Positions 48,041 to 59,502 are shown, counted from the stretch's first letter. The stretch: DNA of 60,000 nt from Bugula neritina (GCA_964035545.1 OZ037771.1:3058128-3118127), one strand, 5' to 3'. Program-made: numbers and translations. The notes: generated by a model from the letters alone, not told the origin.

Positions 48041-48360
48041 CTATAGAAAAATTGAAACTGGGTAGGATCGAGGCACTGTTGCTACACTATCAACTTCATT
48101 AGACTGGTCCCGCATCTAGAATTGAAAACAAACACCTGCCTAGCATGGTTTTATGTAGTGAGCTGGATGACAGAAAGCGTACCGGAGTCTGCCCAAAAGA
48201 AGATTAAAGAATAATGCAAATTGTTTTAAAGAACTTGGGTGCGCACCGTGGCAGTGGGACCAAGCTCACTTTTGATCGTGCTCTTTGGCGTGCAGCTATT
48301 CTATTAGCTGTTTCAACATTTGAAGCAGAGCATAGAATAAATGCTATTAAAAAATAATCA
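48040..48360 (+). pseudogene. Decayed non-LTR retrotransposon C-terminal fragment
   Basis: Broken frames resemble the C-terminal tail of LINE polyproteins (pattern: QLRWxGHxxRM...LPxxxLxxELxxGKRxxGRPxKRxKD...WExxAxDRxxWR). Here it reads LLHYQLH, stop, TGPASRIENKHLPSMVLCSE, LDDRKRTGVCP, then after frame changes KELGCAPWQWDQAHF and FDRALWRAAILLAVSTFEAE. Several frameshifts and stops mark it as dead. It abuts the left arm of the long inverted repeat. Confidence 0.6.
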
Positions 48361-48434
48361 AAAAGAAAAAAGTCTAGACCTCACAAACTCAGACTCATCA
48401 CATAGCATTGCTTCTACCGCATTGCAATAATTAG

Positions 48435-48885
48435 CCATCAACATGCTTGTGAAAAAAATTTATATGTACTGTGTACTCATTAGCCCATTTGTTTTTTTAT
48501 TTCTTTTCCATTATATAATTTTTATTTCACCCAACTTTTGCTTTATATTTTTCCATGGTGGTAATCTGATGTTTACTTTTCTCTAGTCCACCTTTGGTCA
48601 TGAAGTTTTGCTGTAAATAGATCAGACAGCTCCACTATACCGGCTGCATAATGTTTGTTCAACCGGAGGTTGCTAAAAATTTAAAGCTTACTGCATTTAA
48701 CAAACGACTAGATGGCTAAAAAACATAAATAAGTAGAAACAGTCAAGCGTAAACATACCTTTACTGAGCTAGCTGGCTTTGATATAGCTATAAACTCATC
48801 CATCACACATGAATGTATTTATCAATTTAGAACACAACAACGCCACCTGCTTATTCTCTGACACCTGACAAATTGAATATTCATA
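48435..48885 (+). repeat. Left arm of a long inverted repeat
   Basis: Matches the reverse complement of about 53153-53640 along roughly 450 bases with substitutions and small indels. Shared landmarks include CTAGTCCACC/TTGGTCATGAAGTTT, ACTGAGCTAGCTGGCTTTGA, TATAGCTATAAACTCATC and TTATTCTCTGACACCTGACA. Both arms preserve a short open reading of the type TELAGFDIAINSSITHECIY, suggesting a shared coding ancestor I do not recognise. Confidence 0.75.
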
Positions 48886-48956
48886 TGTTGGGTGTTGGAT
48901 TTTTGTGTCCTACTAAATGTTTTTATAATTACACCTTTAAATATGCACGAAAGGTA

Positions 48957-49165
48957 GCAGCTGTGCTCTAGGGGTTAAATCGTTTGCCTAGTGAACGCGA
49001 GGTCATGGGTTCAAACCCACACTAAAGGCCATTGGTGATGTTAGGAAGAGCATCCAGTCATAATTGCTCTTGTGCCTCATTTAAATAAGTCCTTAGCGGC
49101 TTTAGCCAAAACCCTTTCCATCAGGGGTTTCTCACAGGGATAGCGACTAAACTTGTGTGAGTTTT
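48957..49165 (+). mobile_element. tRNA-derived SINE, copy 2
   Basis: The head has an A-box-like CTCTAGGGGTTAAATCG and B box GGGTTCAAACCC. The body GGCCATTGGTGATGTTAGGA and AGAGCATCCAGTCATAATTG follows, then the tail CTCACAGGGATAGCGACTAA and a T-run. It closely matches the copy at 59271-59486. It ends 12 bases before the ATG of the first secreted mini-protein gene, so it replaces the promoter-proximal region there. Confidence 0.85.
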
Positions 49166-49177
49166 TTTAAAATAAAC

Positions 49178-50278
49178 ATGAAATTTCTTTGCTTTTGCTG
49201 GTTGGTGCTCTTCACTGCCATTTGCTTAAACTTAGTGAACAAGCAGGTTTATTGTAAGGATTTTGTGTAAGGAGTTATATTATTAGGTATATCAAAAGGA
49301 CAACTCTCTTGCTCCTACCGCGTTATCGTAATGCGTAGCGTCTCTCCTCTACTCGGCCTGACAATATGTGCCCTACTACGCTACTAACATACACTATGAG
49401 CAAGGGGGAGGAGCCTAGTAATTAAAGCTGACAGCTATTACGCTTGGATAGCCGGCAGTCAAACAGCGGAATAGTTATAGTTAGGTTGTGCATGCTGTCT
49501 GCAATTATGTGACGTGTTTTTGTAGTTGTTGTATAGTTTTACTTTTGTATCTTAGAATTAAAAAAACGCATATAATATACTTTAACTTGGTGGTGTTGCA
49601 TTACTTTAAATACCCAAATAATTAGTGAATGCACAGTTTCACAACACTATTATATACAGCAGCTGTGTGAGAAGTAGTTAATTTGGACGCTAGATTATAG
49701 ATTATTTTATATAATATATTATTGGATAATATACTATACTATACCATTTAATATACTATAGGAAATTTATGTTTTACAGTATACTATGTTAATGTTATAT
49801 AATATAGCTTATATACTTTTTTGAAAAGTTGAACTTTTTCCCCTAGCATATGTATATACGTAACATGGTATGTCCACAAATATATCTATTTGATATCTAA
49901 TGAAAGAAAGATACTGGTATCTACATTATATTTTAGATAAGCATAATTATACCTCGGCAGTTTGTTAATTATGTTTGTTAAAAATTTTTGCAAACAAAAT
50001 ACACCTTTGCGTTTAAGCTAGACTTTTCATTATTCATTTGCAGCATAGATTTTAAGGATAAACGATGACACTCTTGCTAAAACCAGAGTTTAGTTATAAG
50101 GCTGTATTGTTTACCGCGGATCAGGTTTGTTCAACTTTCAAGATGTTTTAAATGCTTTACAGGGACAAGCCACGGACACCTCAGCTTGGGGTTTATTGAC
50201 CACATGGCACCAAAGCAGTGCTCAGTATACAAACTGCTAACAGGATTCTGTGAAGCTATCCATACTCTCTTTATATAG
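49178..50278 (+). CDS. Small predicted secreted protein, paralog 1
   Basis: Two exons: 49178-49253 and 50163-50278 (TAG), predicted 63 residues. The N-terminus MKFLCFCWLVLFTAICLNL is a clear signal peptide. Exon 2 carries TSHGHLSLGF followed by a diverged tail with two cysteines. It is homologous in exon 1, intron edges, exon 2 and 3' region to paralog 2 at 51571-52496. The donor equivalent to that of paralog 2 is mutated here; a GTAAGG at 49254, in the required phase, restores the frame and adds about six residues (VNKQVY). AATAAA follows at 50354-50359. No family is recognised. Given the SINE at its 5' end, the moved donor and an insertion in the intron, it may be a pseudogene; the open frame argues mildly against. 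Confidence 0.5.
49258..49646. mobile_element. ~380-bp insertion in the paralog 1 intron, solo-LTR-like
   Basis: Comparison with the paralog 2 intron shows continuous homology before about 49258 (ATTGTA) and after about 49646 (TACAGCAGCTRTGNGAGAAGTAG), with extra DNA only in paralog 1. The insert can be read as TGTAAGGAG...CACAACA, with the TG...CA ends expected of an LTR, but I see no clean target duplication and no internal frame. Classification is tentative. Confidence 0.35.
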
Positions 50279-51570
50279 ACCCCGATCTGACTTTGGAAAC
50301 ATTGGTTTAAAATTAAATTTGAAAAAAAGATATGTATACATGTAATATTTAACAATAAATATTTTATCTAATATAATGATTCTAACAATTGTGCACTTTA
50401 CAAAACTCAATGCAATTGCATATGTTCATCATAATGTTATTATATTGATAGTCAAACAGCATATTTGGTAAATATATTTTATCATAATAAATAGATGCTT
50501 TCAATGTTATTCTGTGAGACTATGGTGCATACTGAAATTATTACATATATGAAAGAATATACATATAATATATGCAGTCTCAGTAGACATTAAAGTTATC
50601 AGGTGCCTTTTAAAATTTGCCGGAAAAACCAAGACTCTGCTGGTGATATGAAAAGCTGAAAGCTATTTCAAGCGGATGAATAGCAATCAACTCATTAAAT
50701 AAATCTTCTAGCTAACAACAGAACACTTGAGGTGAACCTATTTTATATGTTACATGAGCAGTAATCTGCACAATTTTAATTTTTGTTTTTTTTTTAAATC
50801 TAAAAGGTGTCTTTTTATTGTTGAACTACAAAATTATGGAAACTGAAGCTTTCACGTTGACCACATTAATATGTCCATGTTTAAAAACACTATGAATAAT
50901 TGTTTTAGAACCTGCCAAATGCAATGCGTGGGACATCAAATATGCACATAACTACTTTTTAAAATTATATATTGGAATATTGGAACGTTGACAGCTTTAG
51001 AAAAATATCCTGCTTTGACATAAAGATTCATTTTCTGGACAACCTATACTCCTGTCAGATCAGTTTGAGATTTAAGACTAGGAGTTGAGTGAGGAACGCT
51101 GAAGGTGTCCTGATCAGTTGTCATGACTCCTACAATATTGATTAATTAAGTGTTATAAAAGAGATATTTTCAGTTATAAAAGTGGTGAACCCAAAGATTT
51201 GGTAAGGAGATAGATTCAGGCAAGACGCAGAACATAATATACTGGTAGGTGAGGAAGTTTACAAAATATATCTGAAAAGCTGCGTTTGTATTGCTGGCAA
51301 ACTAAAATCTAAAGCCTTTGATAGAAAATTAACACATATTTTGTTAAAGAGTAGCCCTGGCCAAGCTGAATTAAGGCACTTATAGTTATTCTAAGCTGAT
51401 TGCATGAATCATAGAATGTCTTTGGTAGCATTGTGAAGGGCATCCATTCAACATTCCTCTGGCATTGTATAGAAGCCATCTTGCTAGCCTGTTTTTAGAC
51501 CAACCGGATTGTAAGATCATTCATATTTATGTGTCTGACGCATGTTTTTACAATTCATCTTTAGATAAAC

Positions 51571-52496
51571 ATGAAGTTCCTTTACTTTTGCTGGTTGGTT
51601 GTCTTTACTATTTGCTTGAACCTTGCAGGTAAGCAAGTCCATTGTATACAGCAGCTATGCGAGAAGTAGCTTATTTAGAGATTGTGTAATATATTATTTT
51701 ATAATTATATTATAGTATACTATGCTATATAATATACTATATATTGATGTTATGCTTATATTATATTTATAATATAGTATTATATTATTATACTATACTA
51801 TGCTACGATATATTGTACTATATTACATTATATTATGTTATATTATATTTTATTAAATTGCAATAAATTAATAGTATTATACTAATGTTATACATAATGT
51901 ATATATGCTCGTATAATTCAAATTATATGCCTCCTTAAAAAGAGTGCAAATTTGGTTCCCATGCGGCTCACTTGTGACTGTAGATTTTATCAAACTAGTT
52001 AAATATTTAAATTAAAAGTTTTGTTAGAAATGGTGACTGACTACTACATACAAGAAAGATAATTTTGCAGCCTTCAAATGGTTCTAAAATTGCAATAGCT
52101 GATACAACACATTATGTTATTCAAAGAAAATGATCAAATTATCTTTATCTACATGTTTGATCATGAGTATAACTGTGCATCCACAGAGTTTAAAAATATT
52201 TTTTGCAAATTTATATCAAGTTTTTGTGTCTAGCTTAAACTTTTAATTATTTGTTTAAACCAAAAATAACTTTTATATTTAGAGCATGCAAACACGGAGT
52301 TATAGTCGATCTTGGCAGAACCAGAGTTTTTTGAACTTACATTTTTAATAAATCAGGATTGTTCAATTTTCACAATTTTTAACTTACAGGTACCAGTTAT
52401 GGACACTTGAGCTTGGGCTTTTATAATGGTCTGGTAAAGAAGCCATCAGAAGATAAACTGGAAGCAGACTGCGCAGTCAAGCAAATTCTCAAATAG
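51571..52496 (+). CDS. Small predicted secreted protein, paralog 2
   Basis: Two exons: 51571-51628 (donor GCAG|GTAAGC) and 52390-52496 (TAG), predicted 54 residues. Signal peptide MKFLYFCWLVVFTICLNLA is followed by GTSYGHLSLGF and a charged tail with one cysteine (KKPSEDKLEADCAVKQ). Signal cleavage would leave about 35 residues. The start ATG is preceded by CTTTAG, a possible 5'-UTR acceptor. AATAAA lies at 52557-52562, 61 bases after the stop. No family recognised; a secreted peptide (hormone-like, defence-like or structural) cannot be distinguished. The splice sites and signal peptide make this the better preserved of the pair. Confidence 0.6.
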
Positions 52497-53152
52497 ACAT
52501 GGTCTTGAAAAAATTGTTAAAAATAAAAAAATTGAATCAGCTATATTGACATATACAATAAAAATGTAACACTATGCTCTATTTCCATTAATCATAAAGC
52601 TTCCATCAACAACTTCAAATAGTTAAATAGCTGTTTGCGGTGACCTATAATCAACCAGAGACCTTCAATTTACAAGTCAATTTCCTTAATTTGCCCAGAC
52701 AGACAGACAGAAAGATGTAATTTAGCTGCAACTTTAAAACATTCTGCTCATTTGATCTAAACCAAACTTACTAAAAGTGATCTGCTGTTGCTAGCTGTAA
52801 AATGATATCTAATAATTGTTAATACCATTTTTCAGCATGAAATAGCTTTTTACTTTTTGATACTACTACCAGGTTCAAGGTTTTCGTCACCTGTACTGCT
52901 TTGTATTATTGGGTATTTTATACAAAGATGATGTTTTTTAAATTCATAATATATCTTCTCTACAACTTTGTACAAGTTATTTTTGTAGCATGCATATAAT
53001 ATTATGTTCATGTAAATTATCCAAGCATCACCTTTTCCTATGACACAGCAAGCTAGCACTACTTAAATTTGGAACAGGTTTTGGAATTTATTCCAGGATG
53101 TTAAGAAATGATTATTGCAGTAATTTTCTGTCAAAAAGCTATCACCTAATTT

Positions 53153-53640
53153 ATGAATATTTTGATTGTCAGGTGTTCAGAGAATAAGCAGATGACCACA
53201 TTGTGTTCTAAATTGATATAGGGAATATAGGGAAGGGTATGGCTAAATTGATATATACATTCGTGAGTGATAGATGAGTTTATAGCTATATCAAAGCCCG
53301 CTAGCTCAGTATAGGTATGTTTACGCTTGGAGGCTTCTACCAATTTATATGTTTTGTTCATCTAGTTTTTTTTAAATGCAGTAAACTTTGAATTTTAGCA
53401 ATCTCTGGCTGAACAAACATTATCCAACTGGTATAGTGTGGCTGTCTGAGCTATTTACAACAAACTTCATGACCAAAAATTTAAATTAGAGAAAGGTAAA
53501 CACAAGATTGACCCCAGGAAAAAATATATACAGCAAATGTGAATGAAACAAAGGGTATATTGGATAAGAAATAAAGGAGCAAATGGGCTAATGTGTACCC
53601 AATAACTATCAGTTTTCTCAGAAGCAATTTGTTGGCTAAT
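53153..53640 (-). repeat. Right arm of a long inverted repeat
   Basis: Reverse-complement partner of 48435-48885. It contains an extra short duplication (TAAATTGATATA around 53211-53254) absent from the left arm. The two arms bracket both secreted mini-protein paralogs and SINE copy 2, total span about 5.2 kb. Confidence 0.75.
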
Positions 53641-54774
53641 TATAGCAGATTTAATAAATATTTATTTTACTATAAAATTATATTATATGATTATAAGTTG
53701 GCATGCAATGAAAAGAATAGATACAATAATCTCCTAAATATTCTTATTTATAATTACATTTTGATTGCAGGAGCTTATAGGTTTCTAATACTAACTTTAT
53801 TTTATGGAGTTGTGTTCACTAGGAATTTGAGTTCTCACCAAGCCTCAGCTGTTTGAAATTGCACTTTGTAACTTACTTTGTTGGGCAGAAAACTCCCAAA
53901 TAGCATTCAATTCTTGTTATATGATATAGTTTCAGTGAAAGCTGCTCAAATAAAGCAAGGTAACTAAAGTACATACTTTCAGTTATTTGAAAGCCTCGAT
54001 AAGACAATTCCCAAAAACAATTTCTAAAGAAGACAATCCCCAAACTAACATGCCACGTTTCTTTGTCACATAAGATGCAAGGATGCCATACTGAACATAC
54101 CGAACACACTGATTACAATAGCATGTGTTCTAGCACCTGGCCGATGTTCCTGTATAAATAGCCAACTAAAAAGTAATTAAACAATTATTCCTAATTAGAA
54201 CCCTGGGTCTGCTGGCTAGGCCTCTATGCCATAGAGGTTTCTTTCATATACTGCAATCACATAACTATTAGTATATAGTATTATTATCATTATTATAATG
54301 CATATAAAACTGTACGTATTAGTTACCAAATAGCAATTTGCTCAGATGCAGGAACTAATATAGATTACAGTATAAAGATGCAGTCTTACAATATTATATT
54401 TGTTCACCAATTACACAAATTATCAAACATATGCTATTATAAACAATGTTCATAATAATTATAATATTATAAAGGTACAGTCTCATAATATATTTGTTCA
54501 CCAATTAAAAAAACGGAATGAGCAAACAGCTGGATCATTGAAGTCAATCAATTACCACAAGCACAGATTTCATACACAGCAGCTTTGAATTAAGTCGCAG
54601 TAACTCGAAACAGTGGTGATTATAACTTTATATGCCTGTAATACATTCAATTTTAATATCTGCAAAATTGTTAATTTACTGCATGCATTATACTTGCTGA
54701 ACAGTACATTTATTTAGCCTTTTGCTATGCTGGTTTGCAGAATATACTAAAAATAAGTGTTGGTACAAAAAGAA

Positions 54775-54912
54775 TTGTCAGCTCAACGTGTTCAGTGATA
54801 CATGCAAAAAGAATGCATATTCATTTAGTGCTGGTACACATAGCATTCTCAGTGATACAAAGAGAATATATATTCGTTTAGTGCTGGTACACCTTAGCAT
54901 TTTCAGTGATAC
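54775..54912. repeat. ~55-bp tandem repeat, about 2.5 copies
   Basis: Units begin TTCAGTGATACA and include ATTCATTTAGTGCTGGTACA followed by CATAGCATT. The repeat lies inside a 111-codon open frame that continues for about 50 codons beyond it; I see no further support for coding. Confidence 0.6.
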
Positions 54913-55776
54913 AGCCTCTGAATCTGTTGATTATGGAAGTAGAAAAAGGTTGATATTTCCTAGGAAACACTCTACTTTGCATCAGCCAATCAGAGCTGTG
55001 CACCATGGACAAATAACCCCTATTTATAAAATATGTTTAGACAGCGAAGTTTTCTAGCATTTCTTAAATGTTTTATATTCATAATATATTGTATTATTTC
55101 AAATATCTCCTATTATTGCATTGCTTTATATTATAGGAATGGCAAGATAATGTCTTTTTTTGTGAAAATACAGCTTGACTTGATATTTTATAAACTTCAT
55201 ACATGAGACACGATGAATCCCACATCCTGGTGATGATATGACCCAAGTTATTGCATAGACCTAAACCAAATAAAATGCATCTCAACTCGCTTAATTAATT
55301 CCTGCAAAGTGACACAACTTTCTAAAATAGCAGAAGACAAACGGGAAATCTAGTTAGTATTTTTGAATTTATATATAGCAAAAACACAAACTTTTACGCA
55401 GAGAGTAGAGACACACATTACGTGTAATGCAATGTAACATACAGAGTTTCAGGTAATAATTGCTAATCATGTTATATAAATCAAATTGAGAAATTGAAGT
55501 TTTGTAAAACATGTGTCATTTATACCTTTTGTGTAGTGTCCACACTTGTGGTTTGTGAAACATATAAATTGCATTCTAAGAATCATCAATTCCATTGTTT
55601 GCAGTGCATGGTGTATATAACATGGTTATAGCCATACTATCTTTAGCTGACAGTTCATCAATTGTATTAACATTATTTAACTATATTTTTTTAAAGTCAA
55701 GAGAACTAACCATGTGAGTAAAACTTCAATGCTGTTTCTTTTGCAATTTGATGGGAAGCTAGTAGAAATTGTTCTC

Positions 55777-55783
55777 CCACACA

Positions 55784-55843
<60 letters not shown>

Positions 55844-55862
55844 TACACGCATACACACACGT
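55777..55862. repeat. (CACG)n microsatellite
   Basis: About 16 uninterrupted CACG units followed by imperfect CATACACG copies. It produces artificial Thr-His-Ala-Arg and Cys-Val-Arg-Ala frames. Confidence 0.95.
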
Positions 55863-56190
55863 ACACATCTGTTGTGCATATTTCTTTGTGGATATATATA
55901 TGCATATATATGATTTGAAACGTTTCCCAATTTGATGTACTAGAGGCAGATAAAATTTTATAATTAGCCTACAAGAAAAGCATTCTTGTTGATCTTCGCA
56001 TGTAGAATTCATGTTTAATTATAGAGACATCACTTTAATTATGGAGACAGAAATAGAGGTTTATGATCACTAGAGATAATTCAAGTGTAATTTTATACCT
56101 GCAATAAAATAGGAGCTGAGTTTAAAGGAGTCTCCAAGTGTGTCTGTAAAAGTCTTAAAGAAGGAAAAGAATTAGCTTGTAAGTTGAATA

Positions 56191-56303
56191 TACACACGCA
56201 CACACCCACCCACACACGCACACACCCACCCACACGCCCACACTCACACACACACCCACACACACACACTCACACACACACACGCGCGCACACGCACGCA
56301 CAT
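56191..56303. repeat. CA-rich compound microsatellite
   Basis: Imperfect CACACCCACC, CACACA and CACGCGCG runs. No coding meaning. Confidence 0.95.
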
Positions 56304-57284
56304 AGTTTTAAGGTTTTAGAGATTTTGTTTTATCTTAAAGAGAATATTCAACTATTGATATTAACAATGATTAAATTTTCTAACAGCTTTCAGAATTGCC
56401 TATAATGCAAACATTTTATTGCTACTTTTTTCCTCTTACATATATTTTATCACAAACACTTCAACGTCAAGTATAACAATCACAGTTATTACGTTTCCTA
56501 AACCCTTTCATTATCATATATTACATGACTTGCCATATAACCTCTGCCTGGCACATGCATTGGGCATGAGTCGCAGTGCAAGCAAACTAATATGCTTGCG
56601 GGCTTCTCACTACATAAGTTTAGTTCACACGATTACTTTTCTACTAGCTATAGTGCAGCAGCTGGATTACTAGAAAATATGATCAGAAGTTACATTACAA
56701 ATGGCTGCAAAATGCTTTTGTACAATCCAGTATAACCACACAAATTCTTCTGTAAGTATGTTATTTTTATATTATAAAATAAATGCTAGTAACTAACATT
56801 AGTTTAGAATAGCATATTGATGATATATTTAAAATATCTAGTTACTAGTACATTGATAGTAGTACTAAATACTTTATGCCGATTGATGTTATATAGATAG
56901 TAATAACTGTCTCCATGAAGTAAGTAACTACATATGTGTAATATTATATTGCATTATGTATATCATTTATATTATATTTGTTTTATTAATGAAGCTGCTG
57001 AATATTTAAACGATGACTATTTTAAAATATCAAACTTTTCAGTGTTTGCAAGTTTTACTAGCTCATCGTAGGATCAATTTTTACAAGAATGTGTTCGAAA
57101 ATCCTAATTCTAGCTCAATTAAATTAATTAAATGGTAGCTTGATAAAATTTGAAAGTTATATATAGGTTATATGTAAATTTGCTAATTATGATTTAAATA
57201 CAAGCAATTTGAAATCATTTATATTTTCTTATGCAACTGTAGAACCACAAAGGCATTTAAAAAACAAGTCGCTTTTAACTGAAG

Positions 57285-58265
57285 ATGTTGTGCTGTGAAA
57301 GACTCCTTCTTAGGACGGCAATCTTCTCTTCCATAACTTTTCAGCTGATGTCACCAGTAGACAACTCTCAAGTGAAACTATCTAGGAAAGTGGTTAATCC
57401 ACACCCGTTTAAATATATAATAAACAATGAGGCGCTCTGTGAAAAAGCCAACATGAGTTGGTTGATATGGGTACACAGTGCCACTTACAACTTTCGAAAA
57501 CGTATGCTTATTCGCGAAACTTGGGGAAATCCTTTGAATTTTCCCTCTCGCAACATAAGTTTAGTATTTTTTCTGGGAAGGACTAAAAATCGTGCCCTAC
57601 AAAACATAATCAGATATGAAAGTGAAACTTATAGTGACATTGTTCAAGAATCTTTTCTAGACAGCTACAGAAATTTGACATACAAGGCTATTGAAGGAGC
57701 TAAATGGACATCTACGTATTGTAAATCAGCTAAACTCATTCTGAAAACTGACGATGACATTGTAGTAGATGTTCATCTACTCTTTCATCACATTGAGACG
57801 CTGCAAGCAGCAAACAAAGTAATCAACAACACCATAATATGTAGGTTAGTATCTAATGTTTTGGTTAATCATAAAAGTAGTAAATGGAAAGTAACAATCA
57901 ATGAATACAACAGAACTATCTACCCGCCATATTGTCCAGGATATGCTTTTGTAATGACAGCAGATATAGTTCCAAAATTGTACGAAGCATCATTTTATGA
58001 AGAATTCTTTTGGATTGATGACATCTACTTAACAGGATTACTCGCTCAAAACATCCAGGCAAAGCATGAAACTCTAAAATCAACCGTATTCATTAGAAGT
58101 GAGAAGAAAATCAAGCAAAAGAAAATATGGCAAAATGATTGCAAATGGATATTTTACCGATTTGGTTATAAACATACTTCTGTTGATGTTTGGAATATGA
58201 TTAAATTTCGAAAAGCAAAACTCGTTCCCAAAAGGGATCCATTTTCTGTTTGCTTTAATAAATAG
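57285..58265 (+). CDS. GT31-family glycosyltransferase (beta-1,3-galactosyltransferase-like)
   Basis: Single exon, 326 residues, ATG at 57285. GT31 signatures in order: NPHPFKYIIN near residue 38; WLIWVHSATYNFRKRMLIRE and TWG (~59-81); LVFFLGR (~93-99); SDIVQESFLDSYRNLTYKAI (~117-136); the DXD metal/nucleotide-sugar motif KTDDDIVVDVHLL (DDD at 156-158); YPPYCPGYAFVMT (~213-225); WIDDIYLTGLLA (~243-254), matching the family ED-V-TG motif. These enzymes transfer galactose or N-acetylhexosamine from a UDP sugar in beta-1,3 linkage in the Golgi. A membrane anchor is only weakly suggested by hydrophobic residues 7-23, so the start or a missing upstream exon deserves caution. Acceptor specificity cannot be read from the sequence. 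Confidence 0.9.
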   Translation: MLCCERLLLRTAIFSSITFQLMSPVDNSQVKLSRKVVNPHPFKYIINNEALCEKANMSWLIWVHSATYNFRKRMLIRETWGNPLNFPSRNISLVFFLGRTKNRALQNIIRYESETYSDIVQESFLDSYRNLTYKAIEGAKWTSTYCKSAKLILKTDDDIVVDVHLLFHHIETLQAANKVINNTIICRLVSNVLVNHKSSKWKVTINEYNRTIYPPYCPGYAFVMTADIVPKLYEASFYEEFFWIDDIYLTGLLAQNIQAKHETLKSTVFIRSEKKIKQKKIWQNDCKWIFYRFGYKHTSVDVWNMIKFRKAKLVPKRDPFSVCFNK

Positions 58266-58380
58266 AGTTGCCATGAAGTATTGCCTCAGAATGTACAATA
58301 AGATAAATTCTTTTTGCTCAAATGCCAGTTCTCATTTTAACTACAGCTACTCTACATTGCTACAAAGCCTATCTTAGCAG

Positions 58381-58386
58381 AATAAA
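58381..58386 (+). promoter_or_regulatory. Polyadenylation signal of GT31 gene
   Basis: AATAAA 116 bases after the stop. Another AATAAA overlaps the last codons and stop (AATAAATAG at about 58257), which is probably too early to serve. Confidence 0.45.
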
Positions 58387-59254
58387 ATGGTTGCTGGACA
58401 AACCACTTCTTATGATATGATTTCCCGTTAGCAGAAAGACTTGAATAAATTAAAATGAAGGCAGCTATTATACAGACAAAAATAACTCAAAGCTCTGCAT
58501 GTAAGAAGGTATTTTCTTCACCAAGTTGCGACCTCTAGCCGTATAATTTTGATGTTGAAGATAAGCTAATTATATAGTGACTAGTCTGCTATTTTCTTTG
58601 AAATAATTGGGGGGAGAGGGGAGAGGATTACATGACATAAGCATATCATGTAACGTAATTATAACTTAACTGCATTAGTGATCATTTTACAACTTAGTAA
58701 ATAAGCCATCACTGCCCTCGTTTACTTTATGTTGTATCAATTTCTTGAGTCATTTTAATATATGACACATACAGCATGTTTTTACCTGCATAAATCTACA
58801 ATACGCCAACTAAAGACTTTTCTAAACTTATACTATTCAAAGTTTTCAGAACCCTATGCTTTTATATAAGGTAAAATATAATATCTCCTATCAACAGTTA
58901 CATATGTAATGTTAAAAAGGTGCAAATTGTGTTTTGCACAAAAAAAAATGAACTGAATAATTAGGTAGGTATGACAACTCTATGGTAGGGAACTTTTTTA
59001 CTCGAGTAACTTTATAAATGTAAAATTTATTCTGAATTTGAATAAAATAGACACATTTTTATAAATAACAAACATGTTGCAGCGTGTTTGATTATATGAC
59101 ACAATTATATGTCGTAGAGGGCACTATTATAACAATAAATTGAAATAATAATTTTGCCTTAAAATAAACAGCATGTGACAACTCTTGAAATAGCTACTTA
59201 TAGTTTTCAATTTCTATCCTGTGTTAAATGATACTGATGTAATTTAAACTTGTC
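58387..59254. other. AT-rich intergenic sequence
   Basis: No gene, RNA or repeat boundary recognised between the GT31 gene and SINE copy 3, apart from a short G-rich run near 58611-58625. Confidence 0.5.
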
Positions 59255-59270
59255 TATCTATATAAATTTA

Positions 59271-59486
59271 GGGAGCAGCCGTGGTTTAGGGGTTAAAGCG
59301 TTTGCTTTGTGAACACGAAGTTGTGGGTTCAAACCCCGACAAAGGCCATTGGTGATGTTAGGAAGAGCATCCAGTCATAATTGCTCCTGTGCCTCATTTA
59401 AACAAGTCCTTAGCCCGTTCTAGCAAAAACCCTTTCCACCAGGGGTTTCTCACAGGGATAGCGACTATAAACTTGCGTGAGTTTTT
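59271..59486 (+). mobile_element. tRNA-derived SINE, copy 3, with perfect target-site duplications
   Basis: A 216-bp element with a tRNA-like head: A-box-like GTGGTTTAGGGGTTAAAGCG and B box GGGTTCAAACCCCGAC. The body ATTGGTGATGTTAGGAAGAG / CATCCAGTCATAATTGCTCC follows, then the tail CAGGGATAGCGACTATAAAC and a T-run. It is flanked by an exact 16-bp duplication TATCTATATAAATTTA at 59255-59270 and 59487-59502, proving LINE-type target-primed insertion. This is the least decayed of three copies in the window. Confidence 0.93.
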
Positions 59487-59502
59487 TATCTATATAAATT
59501 TA

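Larger units (their letters stand above)
53650..57284. other. Gene-poor region with microsatellites
   Basis: No recognised gene. Present are a short tandem duplication at 54775-54912 and CACG/CA microsatellites (separate entries). Open frames at 54722-55057 and 56419-56673 lack recognisable domains or splice context; the first is partly produced by the tandem duplication. Confidence 0.5.

Noticed and set aside
53593-53856. Possible third secreted mini-protein exon near 53766 after TTGATTGCAG
   Set aside because: The downstream frame lacks the TSxGHLSLGF core and no signal-peptide exon precedes it.
55677-56012. Thr-His-Ala-Arg and Cys-Val-Arg-Ala repeat frames
   Set aside because: Translation of a CACG microsatellite.
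59271-59350. Possible tRNA gene from A and B box-like sequences
   Set aside because: The same head occurs in three dispersed copies with a shared non-tRNA body and target duplications, so it is a SINE; no cloverleaf with a proper acceptor stem was evident.
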